Shown here: positions 16,541 to 25,269 of the stretch, piece by piece
Position numbering within the stretch: the stretch's first letter is position 1
How the letters are laid out: every line of letters begins with the position of its first letter
Assembly: GCF_000502875.1 (NCBI RefSeq)
Contig: NZ_AYWX01000013.1
Location: 105,995-154,828 of the forward strand
Source: Mesorhizobium sp. L2C084A000
Lineage (GTDB): Bacteria > Pseudomonadota > Alphaproteobacteria > Rhizobiales > Rhizobiaceae
Direction of reading: 5' to 3'
DNA: 48,834 nt
Program-made: the position numbers and the translations under genes
The notes under the pieces: generated by a model
Databases searched by the model: none
What the model saw: only the letters and a program-made list of their open reading frames with translations
What the model was told of the DNA's origin: nothing

Positions 16541-17692
16541 TCACTCCGCCGGCACGGCGCGTTGCGACAGGCCAAAGCCCATCTGCTTGCGCTTTTCCGG
16601 CCGCTTGCGTGTCAGCGCCAGCACCATGCCCATCGAGATGGCGATGGCGATCTGCGAGGAGCCGCCATAGGAGATGAACGGCAGCGTCATGCCCTTGGCC
16701 GGCACGAGCTGGAGGTTGACGCACATGTTGATGACCGCCTGCAGGCCGAACACGGTGACGAGACCGCCGACCGCATAGCGGGTGAAATCGTCATGCTCCT
16801 TCAGCGCCGTGTTGAGGCCGCGCAGAACGATGAAGGCGAAGATCGACATGATGAAGAAGCACATGATCAGCCCGAACTCTTCGCCCGCGACCGAGAAGAC
16901 GAAGTCGGCATGGCTGTCGGGAATGACCCGCTTGACGGTGCCCTCGCCCGGTCCGACACCGAACCAGCCGCCATTGATCAGCGCTTCGCGCCCCATGTCG
17001 ACCTGGAACGTGTCGCCCTCGCCGGTGAGGAACTTGTCGATGCGCAAGGCAACGTGCGGGAACACCGTATAGGCGGCAAAAACGCCGCCGACGCCGGCCG
17101 CGCCGAGCGCGACGATCCACAGCCAGGGCAGCCCGGCCATGAAGAACATGATGCCCCAGGTGCCGGTCGTCAGCATGGTCTGGCCGAGGTCCGGTTGCGC
17201 CACCAGCAGCGATACGACCAGCACCAGCAGCAGCATGGCGAACAGATTGCCCGGGATGTCAGGCTGGCGCTTGTGCTCGGCGAACAGCCAGGCGCACATG
17301 ATGACGAAGGCGGGCTTCAGGAATTCCGAGGGCTGGATCGACAGGCCGGCAAGCGACACCCAGCGGCGCGCGCCCTTCACCTCGACGCCGATATAGAGCA
17401 CCGCCACCATCAGCACCAGCATCAGGCACAGAATGACCAGCGCCATGCGCCGGATCTGCCTGGAATCGAGGAAGGAAACGGCCAGCATTACGCCGAGCGC
17501 CGGCACGGTGAAGATGATCTGCCTGGTGGCAAAGTGGAAACTGTCGAGGCCGATGCGTTCGGCCACCGCCGGGCTGGCGGCGAAGGACAAGACGATGCCA
17601 AGCCCCATCAGCGACAGGAAAGCCGCCAGGAACCAGCGATCGATCGTCCACCACCAGGTCGCAACCGGACTTTTGTCGAGACGGCTCTGCAT
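16541..17692 (-). CDS. ftsW: SEDS-family septal peptidoglycan polymerase FtsW
   Basis: FtsW is a polytopic inner-membrane glycosyltransferase that polymerises lipid II at the septum together with FtsI. The 383-residue protein shows about ten hydrophobic segments. SEDS signatures include ARRWVSLAGLSIQPSEFLKP, VAQPDLGQTMLTTGTWGIMF, EGTVKRVIPDSHADFVFSVAGEE (cited in part) and the C-terminal KGMTLPFISYGGSS. A basic C-terminal tail follows. The start overlaps the murD stop by one base (TAATG). Position between murD and murG is the standard dcw order, which separates it from RodA. Confidence 0.97.
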   Translation of the reverse strand: MQSRLDKSPVATWWWTIDRWFLAAFLSLMGLGIVLSFAASPAVAERIGLDSFHFATRQIIFTVPALGVMLAVSFLDSRQIRRMALVILCLMLVLMVAVLYIGVEVKGARRWVSLAGLSIQPSEFLKPAFVIMCAWLFAEHKRQPDIPGNLFAMLLLVLVVSLLVAQPDLGQTMLTTGTWGIMFFMAGLPWLWIVALGAAGVGGVFAAYTVFPHVALRIDKFLTGEGDTFQVDMGREALINGGWFGVGPGEGTVKRVIPDSHADFVFSVAGEEFGLIMCFFIMSIFAFIVLRGLNTALKEHDDFTRYAVGGLVTVFGLQAVINMCVNLQLVPAKGMTLPFISYGGSSQIAIAISMGMVLALTRKRPEKRKQMGFGLSQRAVPAE

Positions 17693-19092
17693 TATCGTGC
17701 CCCTCCGATGGGTTTCACACCCTCGATAGCATTCGCAGCTTGCCTGAAGGCTTCGCCGCGGACTTCGAAATTCTTGAACTGGTCGAAACTGGCGCAGGCC
17801 GGCGACAGCAGCACCACCGCCTCGCCGCTGTCGTCCTTAGCCGCATCATGCGCGGCGTGCTCGACCGCCGCGGCCAGCGTGCCTGAGATCTCGTAGGGAA
17901 CTGCCTCGCCCAGCGTCGCCGAAAAAGCCGGCGCCGCCTCGCCGATCAGATAGGCCTTGGCAATGCGCGGGAAGAAGCCGCGCAAGGGCTCGATGCCGCC
18001 TTCCTTGGGCAGGCCGCCTGCGATCCAGTAGATGCGCGGGAAGCTGGACAGCGCCGGCGCCGCAGCATCGGCATTGGTCGCCTTGGAATCGTTGATGAAC
18101 AGCACATGATCCTTGCGGCCGACCTGCTCCATGCGGTGCGCGAGGCCGGGAAAGCTTTCCAGCCCCGACTGGATCTCGCCAAGCTCCAGCCCGACCTTGA
18201 GGCAAGCGGCGACCGCTGCCAGAGCGTTCTGGGCATTGTGCTGGCCGCGCAGCGAGCCGATGCCTTCGAGGAAGGCGACACGGCTGTAACGGCCGTGCAC
18301 CGCTTCCATCAAATTGCTGCCGTCGGCGAAATAGCCATCGGTCAGCGGCAGGCGCTTGGAAATGCGGATGACGTGCCGCCCCGCCCGCTCCAGCCGCTCG
18401 GCGATCTGCGCGCACCAAGAATCGTCGATGCCGACGATCGCCGTCTCGCTGCCGGCCACCAGCCGCTCCTTGATCGCGGCGTAGTGCTGCATGGTGCCGT
18501 GGCGGTCGAGATGATCGGGCGTCAGGTTAAGCAGGATGCCTGCCGTCGGATTGATCGAGGGCGCGAGGTCGATCTGGTAAGACGAGCATTCGACGACATA
18601 GTGCCGATCGGGCTCGGGCGGATCGAGCGTCATCACCGCGCGGCCGATATTGCCGCCCATCTGGGTGTCGCGTCCCGCGGCCTTCAGGATGTGCGCGGTC
18701 AGCGCGGTCGTCGTCGACTTGCCGTTGGTGCCGGTGATGGCGATGAAAGGCGATGTCGGCGCGCTCAGCATCCGCTCGCGGCAGAAAAGCTCGACGTCGC
18801 CGATGATCTCGACGCCTGAACCGCGCGCGAGTTCCACCGTCCAATGCGGCTTGGGATGCGTCAGCGGGACGCCCGGCGACAGCACGAAAGCCGAGAATTT
18901 CGCCCAGTCGGCGCCGCGCAGATCAGCGGTCGCGATACCGGCAACGGCGGCCTTGGCAACGCTTTCGGGATTGTCGTCCCAGGCCAGCACGTCCGCGCCG
19001 CCCTCGATCAGCGCGCGCGCCGTCGCGATCCCCGAGCCACCGAGCCCGAAGAGCGAAACGCGCTTGCCTGAAAAGGATGCGGCGGGGATCAA
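17692..19092 (-). CDS. murD: UDP-MurNAc-L-Ala-D-glutamate ligase MurD
   Basis: MurD adds D-Glu to UDP-MurNAc-L-Ala. The 466-residue protein has the N-terminal Rossmann-like VSLFGLGGSGIATARALIEG, the P-loop GTNGKSTTT at 121-129, the central-domain NLTPDHLDRHGTMQHY, and the C-terminal FINDSKATNADAAAPAL. All are characteristic Mur-ligase landmarks. An 8-bp gap separates it from mraY, and it overlaps ftsW by one base, so it is within a single transcription unit. Confidence 0.97.
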   Translation of the reverse strand: MIPAASFSGKRVSLFGLGGSGIATARALIEGGADVLAWDDNPESVAKAAVAGIATADLRGADWAKFSAFVLSPGVPLTHPKPHWTVELARGSGVEIIGDVELFCRERMLSAPTSPFIAITGTNGKSTTTALTAHILKAAGRDTQMGGNIGRAVMTLDPPEPDRHYVVECSSYQIDLAPSINPTAGILLNLTPDHLDRHGTMQHYAAIKERLVAGSETAIVGIDDSWCAQIAERLERAGRHVIRISKRLPLTDGYFADGSNLMEAVHGRYSRVAFLEGIGSLRGQHNAQNALAAVAACLKVGLELGEIQSGLESFPGLAHRMEQVGRKDHVLFINDSKATNADAAAPALSSFPRIYWIAGGLPKEGGIEPLRGFFPRIAKAYLIGEAAPAFSATLGEAVPYEISGTLAAAVEHAAHDAAKDDSGEAVVLLSPACASFDQFKNFEVRGEAFRQAANAIEGVKPIGGAR

Positions 19093-19100
19093 AGGGCTTC

Positions 19101-20183
19101 CTATCTCAGCTTGAGGGTCGACAGGCCGACCAGCGCCAGGATGACGGCGATGATCCAGAAGCGGATCACCACCTGGCTTTCGGTCCAGCCGAGCTTTTCG
19201 AAATGATGGTGGATCGGCGCCATCAGGAACACCCGCTTGCCGGTCATCTTGAAGTAGCCGACCTGGATGATGACCGACAGGATTTCCACGACGAACAATC
19301 CGCCGACGATGACCAGAACGATCTCGTGCTTGGTGGCGACCGCAACGGTGCCGATCAGGCCGCCCATGGCCAGCGAGCCGGTGTCGCCCATGAAGATCGC
19401 CGCAGGCGGCGCATTGAACCAGAGGAAGCCCAGACCAGCGCCGATGACCGCGCCGAGCACGACCGCCAGTTCACCGGTGCCGGGCACGAAATGAATCTGC
19501 AGATATTCAGCGAACACCGCATTGCCCGAGAGATACGCGATGACGCCGAAGGAGGCAGCCGCGATCATGATCGGCACGATCGCCAGTCCGTCCAGGCCGT
19601 CGGTGAGGTTCACAGCATTGCCGGCGCCGACGATGACGAAGCAGGAGAACGGAATGAAGAACCAGCCGAGATTGACGATGAATTCCTTGGCGAAGGGAAA
19701 TGTCAGCGACGAAGAGAACGGCGCCTGGCCGTTGTGCATGATCACCCAGGCGGCGATGCCGGCAATGACAAATTCAAGCGCAAGGCGTGCCTTGCCGGAA
19801 AAGCCGAGATGCGACTGCTTGGTTACCTTGAGATAGTCGTCGTAGAAGCCAATCGAGCCGAAGCCCAGCGTCACCAGCAGCACCACCCAGACATAGATGC
19901 TCGACAGGTTCGCCCACAAAAGCGACGAGCCGATGATGCCCGACAGGATCATCAGGCCGCCCATGGTCGGCGTGCCGGCCTTCTTGAAATGTGTCTGCGG
20001 CCCATCGGCGCGGATCGGCTGCCCCTTGCCTTGCCGCAGCCGCAGCGAATTGATGATGGTCGGTCCGAAGATGAAGACGATCAGCGCCGACGTGATCAGC
20101 GCCCCGCCGGTGCGGAAGGTGATGTAGCGGAAGACATTGAAGACCGAGACCTTGTCCGCAAAATCGACGAGCAGTGTAAACAT
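19101..20183 (-). CDS. mraY: Phospho-MurNAc-pentapeptide translocase MraY
   Basis: MraY attaches phospho-MurNAc-pentapeptide to undecaprenyl phosphate, forming lipid I. The 360-residue protein has about ten membrane helices. The Mg2+-binding and catalytic aspartates fall in FGSIGFYDDYLKV and NLTDGLDGLAI, and the loop FLMAPIHHHFEKLGWTES with its triple histidine is diagnostic. The N-terminus FRTGGALITSALIVFIFGP fits the first helices. It is 18 bp after murF and 8 bp before murD. Confidence 0.98.
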   Translation of the reverse strand: MFTLLVDFADKVSVFNVFRYITFRTGGALITSALIVFIFGPTIINSLRLRQGKGQPIRADGPQTHFKKAGTPTMGGLMILSGIIGSSLLWANLSSIYVWVVLLVTLGFGSIGFYDDYLKVTKQSHLGFSGKARLALEFVIAGIAAWVIMHNGQAPFSSSLTFPFAKEFIVNLGWFFIPFSCFVIVGAGNAVNLTDGLDGLAIVPIMIAAASFGVIAYLSGNAVFAEYLQIHFVPGTGELAVVLGAVIGAGLGFLWFNAPPAAIFMGDTGSLAMGGLIGTVAVATKHEIVLVIVGGLFVVEILSVIIQVGYFKMTGKRVFLMAPIHHHFEKLGWTESQVVIRFWIIAVILALVGLSTLKLR

Positions 20184-20201
20184 GCGTTTTCGTCCCCCGA
20201 C

Positions 20202-21659
20202 CTAGGTCTGTTTTCTGGCTGTCGATTCAGCCGGGAATTTGCCCAGCAGCGCATCGACCAATTTTGCAAAACCGATGCCCTTCGACGATTTGATCATCAC
20301 CACGTCACCCGGCTTAAGCGCGGCAAGCAGCACCGGCTTCAGCTCCTCGACACCAGCGCGGTATTCCGTCTTGATCTCAGCCGGCAGCGCTTCGGCCAGC
20401 GCCCGCATTTCCGGGCCGCCGAGGAAGACGGTCTGTGTCCCGGTGCCGACGATGAGTTCGGCAAGGGCTGCATGCAGCTTGGCCGAATGGTCGCCGAGTT
20501 CGAGCATGTCGCCGAGCACGGCAATGCGGCGGCCCTCGCCCGTCACAGGCGTCGCGTTGAGCAATGCCATGGCAGCAGCCATCGACGCCGGATTGGCGTT
20601 GTAGCTTTCGTCGATCAGCGTGATCGGTCCACCTGGGTGGCTCGAAGTCGAGCCACCGGGATGGCGCAGCACATGGCGCTTGCCGCGCCCGCGCTCGGCG
20701 GAGAGATCGGCCAGTGCGAGTGCCGCCTGGTCGAGATCGGCGCCGACCAGATGCACCGCACCCAGCACCGCCAGCACGTTCTGCACCATATGGCGGCCGG
20801 GCGCGCCGATCCGCGCCGACACTTCGTGGCCGCCGATCCTGGCGATGATGTCGGAATGATCCGCATGCAGTTCGCATTTGGTGAGCTTGAAGGTGGAGCG
20901 CGCATTCTCGCCGAAGCCGTATACGTGCTCGACACCGGCGGCACGGGCCATCTTGTCGAGCAGCTTGAAGCGCGTATCGTCGCGGTTGAGGACGGCGGCC
21001 CCCTCGGGCTCCAGCCCCTCGAAAATCTCGGCCTTGGCCTTGGCGATCTCGTCCAGATTCCGGAAGAAACCTAGGTGGGCGGCCGCGATCATGGTGACGA
21101 TGGCGACATGCGGCCTCACCATCTTGACCAGCGGACGGATCTCGTCGGGATGGTTCATGCCGATCTCGAACACGGCATAGTCGCAATCATCGGGCATGCG
21201 TGCCAAAGTCAGCGGCACGCCCCAGTGATTGTTGAAGGACTGCGCCGAGGCATGCACCTTGCCGGCGGCTTGCAGCACATGGCGCAGCGCTTCCTTGGTG
21301 GTGGTCTTGCCGGCCGAACCGGTCACAGCGATGATTTTCGCGCTCGAGCGGGCGCGCGACGCAACTCCAAGCTTTTCCAGTGCGACCAGCACGTCCTCGA
21401 CGACGATGATCGGCGCCGTCAGCCGGCCGAGCGACGGCAGCTTGCCTTCGGCCACCACCAGCACGCCGGCGCCAGCCTTGATGGCGGCGGTTGCGAAGTC
21501 ATGGCCGTCCATCGCCTCGCCCTTGATAGCGAAGAAGGCATCGCCCGGCTGCAGGCTGCGGCTGTCGATCGAAATGCCTGAAATGCCGTCCGGCATCGGC
21601 CCGAGCGGCCGCCCGTCCATGGCGGCAACCAGCGCCTCGGAGGTCCACAGCAAGCTCAT
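20202..21659 (-). CDS. murF: UDP-MurNAc-tripeptide-D-Ala-D-Ala ligase MurF
   Basis: MurF adds D-Ala-D-Ala (from Ddl) to the UDP-MurNAc tripeptide. The 485-residue protein contains SIDSRSLQPGDAFFAIKGE, the P-loop GSAGKTTT at 114-121, VFEIGMNHPDEI, and the central-domain TLIDESYNANPASM. Just before the last motif, residues 333-344 read HPGGSTSSHPGG, an unusual duplication-like insert encoded by a perfect 10-bp inverted repeat at DNA level (20636-20657). Frame and flanking motifs are intact, so the enzyme should work. It overlaps murE by 4 bases. Confidence 0.97.
   Translation of the reverse strand: MSLLWTSEALVAAMDGRPLGPMPDGISGISIDSRSLQPGDAFFAIKGEAMDGHDFATAAIKAGAGVLVVAEGKLPSLGRLTAPIIVVEDVLVALEKLGVASRARSSAKIIAVTGSAGKTTTKEALRHVLQAAGKVHASAQSFNNHWGVPLTLARMPDDCDYAVFEIGMNHPDEIRPLVKMVRPHVAIVTMIAAAHLGFFRNLDEIAKAKAEIFEGLEPEGAAVLNRDDTRFKLLDKMARAAGVEHVYGFGENARSTFKLTKCELHADHSDIIARIGGHEVSARIGAPGRHMVQNVLAVLGAVHLVGADLDQAALALADLSAERGRGKRHVLRHPGGSTSSHPGGPITLIDESYNANPASMAAAMALLNATPVTGEGRRIAVLGDMLELGDHSAKLHAALAELIVGTGTQTVFLGGPEMRALAEALPAEIKTEYRAGVEELKPVLLAALKPGDVVMIKSSKGIGFAKLVDALLGKFPAESTARKQT
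20636..20657. repeat. Palindromic micro-insert within murF
   Basis: GGTGGCTCGA (20636-20645) and TCGAGCCACC (20648-20657) form a perfect inverted repeat with a 2-bp centre. It encodes the Gly-Gly-Ser-Thr-Ser-Ser stretch of MurF, inside a HPGG...HPGG direct repeat, and looks like an in-frame short palindromic repeat insertion. Confidence 0.6.
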
Positions 21660-23110
21660 GCGGCACGCTCCGTGAGTGCCGCGCGAACCTCCTCGTGATC
21701 GGAAAAATGCAAGGTCTCGGAGCCGATCGTCTGGCCCTCCTCGTGCCCCTTGCCGGCCACGATCAGCGTGTCGCCGGCATGCAGCATGGCGACCGCCTCA
21801 TGAATCGCCTGGCGCCGGTCGCCGATCTCGATGGCACCGGGAGCGGCGGACAAAATAGCGGCGCGGATCGTTTCCGGCACTTCGGAGCGCGGATTGTCGT
21901 CGGTGACGATGACGACATCTGCAAGTCGCGTCGCAATCTCGCCCATGATCGGTCGCTTGCCGCGGTCGCGGTCGCCGCCGCAGCCGAACACGACGATGAC
22001 GCGGCCGGTGGTGAACGGCCGGACCGAGGCCAGAACGTTTTCCAGCGCGTCCGGCTTGTGGGCATAATCGACATAGACCGGCGCGCCGCTGGCGGTGGTG
22101 CCGACGAGGTCGAGCCGGCCCGGCGCGCCCTTCAGTTTCTCCAACGCCATCAAGGCCTTGGCGACAGGTGTTCCCGTGGAGATGGCAAGACCCGCCGAAA
22201 CCAGCGCGTTCGAAATCTGGAAATCACCGGCCAACGGCAGGTCGATCTCGTAGAGCACGCCATCGGCCTCGACTTCGGCGCGTTGGCGGTGGCGCTCGTG
22301 CTCGACCCGCTTCAGCCTGAGGAAATCGCCATGGCGGCCGACCGTCAGCACATTGAGCCCGGCAGCCTGTGCGGCCTCGATCGTCGGCGCCGACCATGGA
22401 TCGTCGGCGAAGATCACGGCCGGTGCGCCCTTCGGCAGCAGCGTGTCGAACAGACGCAGTTTGGCGCGGTGATAGTCCTCGATGGTCGGATGATAGTCCA
22501 TATGGTCGCGGCCGAGATTGGTGAAGCCGCCGGCGGCCAGCTTCACGCCGTCGAGGCGGCGCTGGTCGAGCCCATGGCTGGAGGCTTCCATCGAAGCGTG
22601 GGTGACGCCGGCATCCGCCAATTCCCGCAGCAATTGGTGCAGGGCGACCGGATCGGGTGTCGTCAGCGAGCCATAGTCGTTGCGTCCAGGCGCCACCACG
22701 CCGGTGGTGCCGATCGAAGCGGCGGCATAACCGGCCTGCTCCCAGATCTGCCTGGTGAAGGCGGCGACCGAGGTCTTGCCGCTGGTGCCGGTCACCGCGA
22801 CCATGATCTCAGGCTGCTTGCCGGAATAGCGTGCCGCACTCAGCGCCAGCGCCAGGCGCGGATCGTCGACCGCCAGCACCGGAACCGACAGCCCGGCAAT
22901 GGTGCTGCCCTTGCCCGCCACGATCGCGGCAGCACCGCGCGAGGCGGCGTCGGCGGCATAAACGGCGCCGTCGGCCTTGGTTCCGGCGAGCGCAAAAAAG
23001 ACAACGCCCGGTTTTACCTGGCGGGAATCCGAAGAAATCCCTGTAACCTCCAGATCGACGGAAGCTATTCCCTCGACGGGCAGGATACCGGCTAGATCTC
23101 TGAGCTTCAT
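21656..23110 (-). CDS. murE: UDP-MurNAc-L-Ala-D-Glu-meso-diaminopimelate ligase MurE
   Basis: MurE adds the third stem-peptide residue. The 484-residue protein has GISSDSRQVKPGVVFFAL, the P-loop GTSGKTS at 108-114, and the central-domain NLGRDHMDYHPTIEDY. The C-terminal VTDDNPRSEVPETI follows; its DNPR motif is the signature of meso-diaminopimelate rather than lysine specificity, as expected for a Gram-negative. GKGHEEGQTI near the C-terminus is also typical. A 54-bp gap separates it from ftsI upstream, and it overlaps murF downstream by 4 bases. Confidence 0.97.
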   Translation of the reverse strand: MKLRDLAGILPVEGIASVDLEVTGISSDSRQVKPGVVFFALAGTKADGAVYAADAASRGAAAIVAGKGSTIAGLSVPVLAVDDPRLALALSAARYSGKQPEIMVAVTGTSGKTSVAAFTRQIWEQAGYAAASIGTTGVVAPGRNDYGSLTTPDPVALHQLLRELADAGVTHASMEASSHGLDQRRLDGVKLAAGGFTNLGRDHMDYHPTIEDYHRAKLRLFDTLLPKGAPAVIFADDPWSAPTIEAAQAAGLNVLTVGRHGDFLRLKRVEHERHRQRAEVEADGVLYEIDLPLAGDFQISNALVSAGLAISTGTPVAKALMALEKLKGAPGRLDLVGTTASGAPVYVDYAHKPDALENVLASVRPFTTGRVIVVFGCGGDRDRGKRPIMGEIATRLADVVIVTDDNPRSEVPETIRAAILSAAPGAIEIGDRRQAIHEAVAMLHAGDTLIVAGKGHEEGQTIGSETLHFSDHEEVRAALTERAA

Positions 23111-23164
23111 CGAGTCCCGTTCACCGCAACAAAATAGCGCGCTGTTGCCGGCGCGCCCTAAGAA

Positions 23165-24874
23165 TCACTGATAGGAAACCAGCGTTGCACCATTTTCATG
23201 GCTGAAATCTGGCTTCACGCCAAGCATGGCAGCTGAACGCCTGATGATATTGCCGGCCATGACCCCCGCATTTGCGGCCGCGACATCCGTCATGCCAGGC
23301 TTTTCCGGGTGCGGGGCATCGGCAATGGTAAACACCAGATACTGCGGATCGTCCATCGGGAAGGCGGCGACGAAAGTGTTGAAATTCAAGTCCTTGGAGT
23401 AACGGCCATTGACGACCTTCTCGGCCGTTCCGGTCTTGCCACCAACGCGGTAGCCGGGGACTCTGGCGTTTCTGGCAGAGCCCTTTTCGGCATTGAGCGA
23501 ATAGAGGTAGCGCATGCCTTCGACGGTCTTTTCGCTCACCACTCTCTTGGCGGTGGCCATCGCTTCCGCCTGCGTCCGCACCAGAAAGGTGGGGTTCATC
23601 AGGAAGCCGCCATTCATCAACGCCGCGCAGCCCACAGCCGCTTGCAGCGGCGTCGTCGACACGCCATGGCCGAAGGCGATGGTGAATGAATTGACCTGTT
23701 TCCAGACCTTCGGTTCAGTCGGACGGGCAGTCTCCGGCAATTCGGTCTGCATCCTGTCCAGAATGCCAAGGCGGTGCAGGAATTCGCGATGCCCCTCGAT
23801 GCCGACCATCTCGGCTTCCCTGGCCGACCCGATATTGGACGAATAGAGGAACACCTCCGGCAACGACAGCACACGGTTCTTGCCGTGGAAATCGTGAATG
23901 GCCTGATGGCCGACCCGGATTGGATGCGAAGCATCGAAGCGGCTCGCCATCGTCGCCTTGCCGGAATCGAGCGCCATGGCGGATGTGAAGCTCTTGAAGG
24001 TCGAGCCCATCTCGTAGAGGCCCGCCGACATGCGATTCAGCCGGTCCTTGTCCTGTGCATTGTAGGGATTGTTCGGATCAAAATCCGGCACGGAAGCCAT
24101 GGCCACCACTTCGCCGGTCTTGACGTTGAGCACGACGGCGCCGGCCCCCATGGCACGATAGCGCTCAAGGCCGGCGGCGATCTCGTCGCGCACCACATGC
24201 TGCACGCGCAGATCGATCGAAAGCTTTACCGGCTTGAGATCCTTGGCAATGGCAAGGCCCGATGCCTGCAAGTCGCTCAAGCCTTGCTCGTCCACATATT
24301 TCTCCATTCCGGAGATGCCCTGGTTGTCGATGTTGGTGAGGCCGACAATGTAGGACGAGGTCTCGCCGCTCGGATAGAAGCGGCGCTTTTCGGTGCGGAA
24401 GCCGAAACCGGGAATGCCGAGCTGCATGATGTCGGACTGTTGCTTGGGCGTCAGCTGCCGCTGCAGCCAGACGAAACCGGCGCCGCTCTTCAGCTTATGG
24501 TAGGTCTGCTCATAGTCGATGTCCGGAAGCACCGTCGACAGCTTCTCGATCGCCTCGTCGGCGTCGACAATGCGGCGCGGTTCTGCAAACAGCGACGCCG
24601 TCTTGATATCGGTGGCCAGCACTTCGCCGTTGCGGTCGACGATGTCGGGCCGCGACGCCGTCACCCGGCTCTGCGGACCGCCCGACATATCGGGGGTCTG
24701 GAAGCCGAGATAGACCAGCCGCCCTGATATGGTCGAGAAGATGCCGAAGAACACCGCCATCGTCATGACGATGCGCGTCCTGCCCTTGCCGCCGGTCGCC
24801 TTGCGGGCGCCCTCGACCACGATCGATCCATCCTCACTCGTCCTGGCGCGACGCTTCAGCAGTTTGCCGATCAT
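23165..24874 (-). CDS. ftsI: Septal transpeptidase FtsI (penicillin-binding protein 3)
   Basis: FtsI is the class B PBP that cross-links septal peptidoglycan and works with FtsW. The 569-residue protein has a short cytoplasmic tail, one membrane helix at about 34-57 and a pedestal domain. Its catalytic triad of motifs is STFK (291-294, nucleophile S291), SSN (345-347) and KTGT (480-483). The ATG overlaps the ftsL stop as ATGA. The cluster position and the coupling to ftsL separate it from elongation PBPs such as PBP2. Confidence 0.97.
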   Translation of the reverse strand: MIGKLLKRRARTSEDGSIVVEGARKATGGKGRTRIVMTMAVFFGIFSTISGRLVYLGFQTPDMSGGPQSRVTASRPDIVDRNGEVLATDIKTASLFAEPRRIVDADEAIEKLSTVLPDIDYEQTYHKLKSGAGFVWLQRQLTPKQQSDIMQLGIPGFGFRTEKRRFYPSGETSSYIVGLTNIDNQGISGMEKYVDEQGLSDLQASGLAIAKDLKPVKLSIDLRVQHVVRDEIAAGLERYRAMGAGAVVLNVKTGEVVAMASVPDFDPNNPYNAQDKDRLNRMSAGLYEMGSTFKSFTSAMALDSGKATMASRFDASHPIRVGHQAIHDFHGKNRVLSLPEVFLYSSNIGSAREAEMVGIEGHREFLHRLGILDRMQTELPETARPTEPKVWKQVNSFTIAFGHGVSTTPLQAAVGCAALMNGGFLMNPTFLVRTQAEAMATAKRVVSEKTVEGMRYLYSLNAEKGSARNARVPGYRVGGKTGTAEKVVNGRYSKDLNFNTFVAAFPMDDPQYLVFTIADAPHPEKPGMTDVAAANAGVMAGNIIRRSAAMLGVKPDFSHENGATLVSYQ

Positions 24875-25266
24875 TGGGCGATGCCTCCGGTCACGACGGG
24901 ATCCTTACTGTCCGAAGGCGCTTGGTCGGAATTGTCGGCCATGCCGCCCTGGCGTCCCGACAGGATGTCCTGGATGTCAAGGGATTTGGCCGGCAGGTCG
25001 CCGATGCCGCCGATCTGACGAGCGCTGACCGGCTCGAGTTCGAGCTGCGACTTGTAGAGTTCAGCCAGCTTCTGCAGCCGCGACGGCTGGGTAAGCAGGC
25101 TCCAGTCGGCCTTGAGCAGGTCGATCGTGTCCTCCTCATAGCGTATCTGCGCATGGATCTTCTGCACCGAAGCCAATTGTTCCTCGGCCTCGCGCTTGGC
25201 CTTGTAGGTAAGGGCCGCGACCGCAACCATGACGGCGATCAGGACAATGTCGCTGGTACGAAACAC
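24871..25266 (-). CDS. ftsL: Cell division protein FtsL
   Basis: This is a 131-residue bitopic membrane protein. The N-terminal membrane helix (about residues 6-25, TSDIVLIAVMVAVAALTYKA) precedes a coiled-coil stretch (EAEEQLASVQKIHAQIRYEE). The segment LLKADWSLLTQPSRLQKLAE is the conserved FtsL motif. The rest is low-complexity. Sequence conservation in FtsL is weak, so the assignment rests on topology, this motif and its place between rsmH (3-bp gap) and ftsI (4-bp overlap). With FtsQ and FtsB it would form the FtsQLB complex that activates FtsWI. Confidence 0.93.
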   Translation of the reverse strand: MFRTSDIVLIAVMVAVAALTYKAKREAEEQLASVQKIHAQIRYEEDTIDLLKADWSLLTQPSRLQKLAELYKSQLELEPVSARQIGGIGDLPAKSLDIQDILSGRQGGMADNSDQAPSDSKDPVVTGGIAQ

Positions 25267-25269
25267 GTG

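Noticed and set aside
19077..21074. 665-codon plus-strand open frame opposite mraY and murF
   Set aside because: It spans two real genes and their gap on the other strand. Composition is His/Arg/Asp-rich with no domain.
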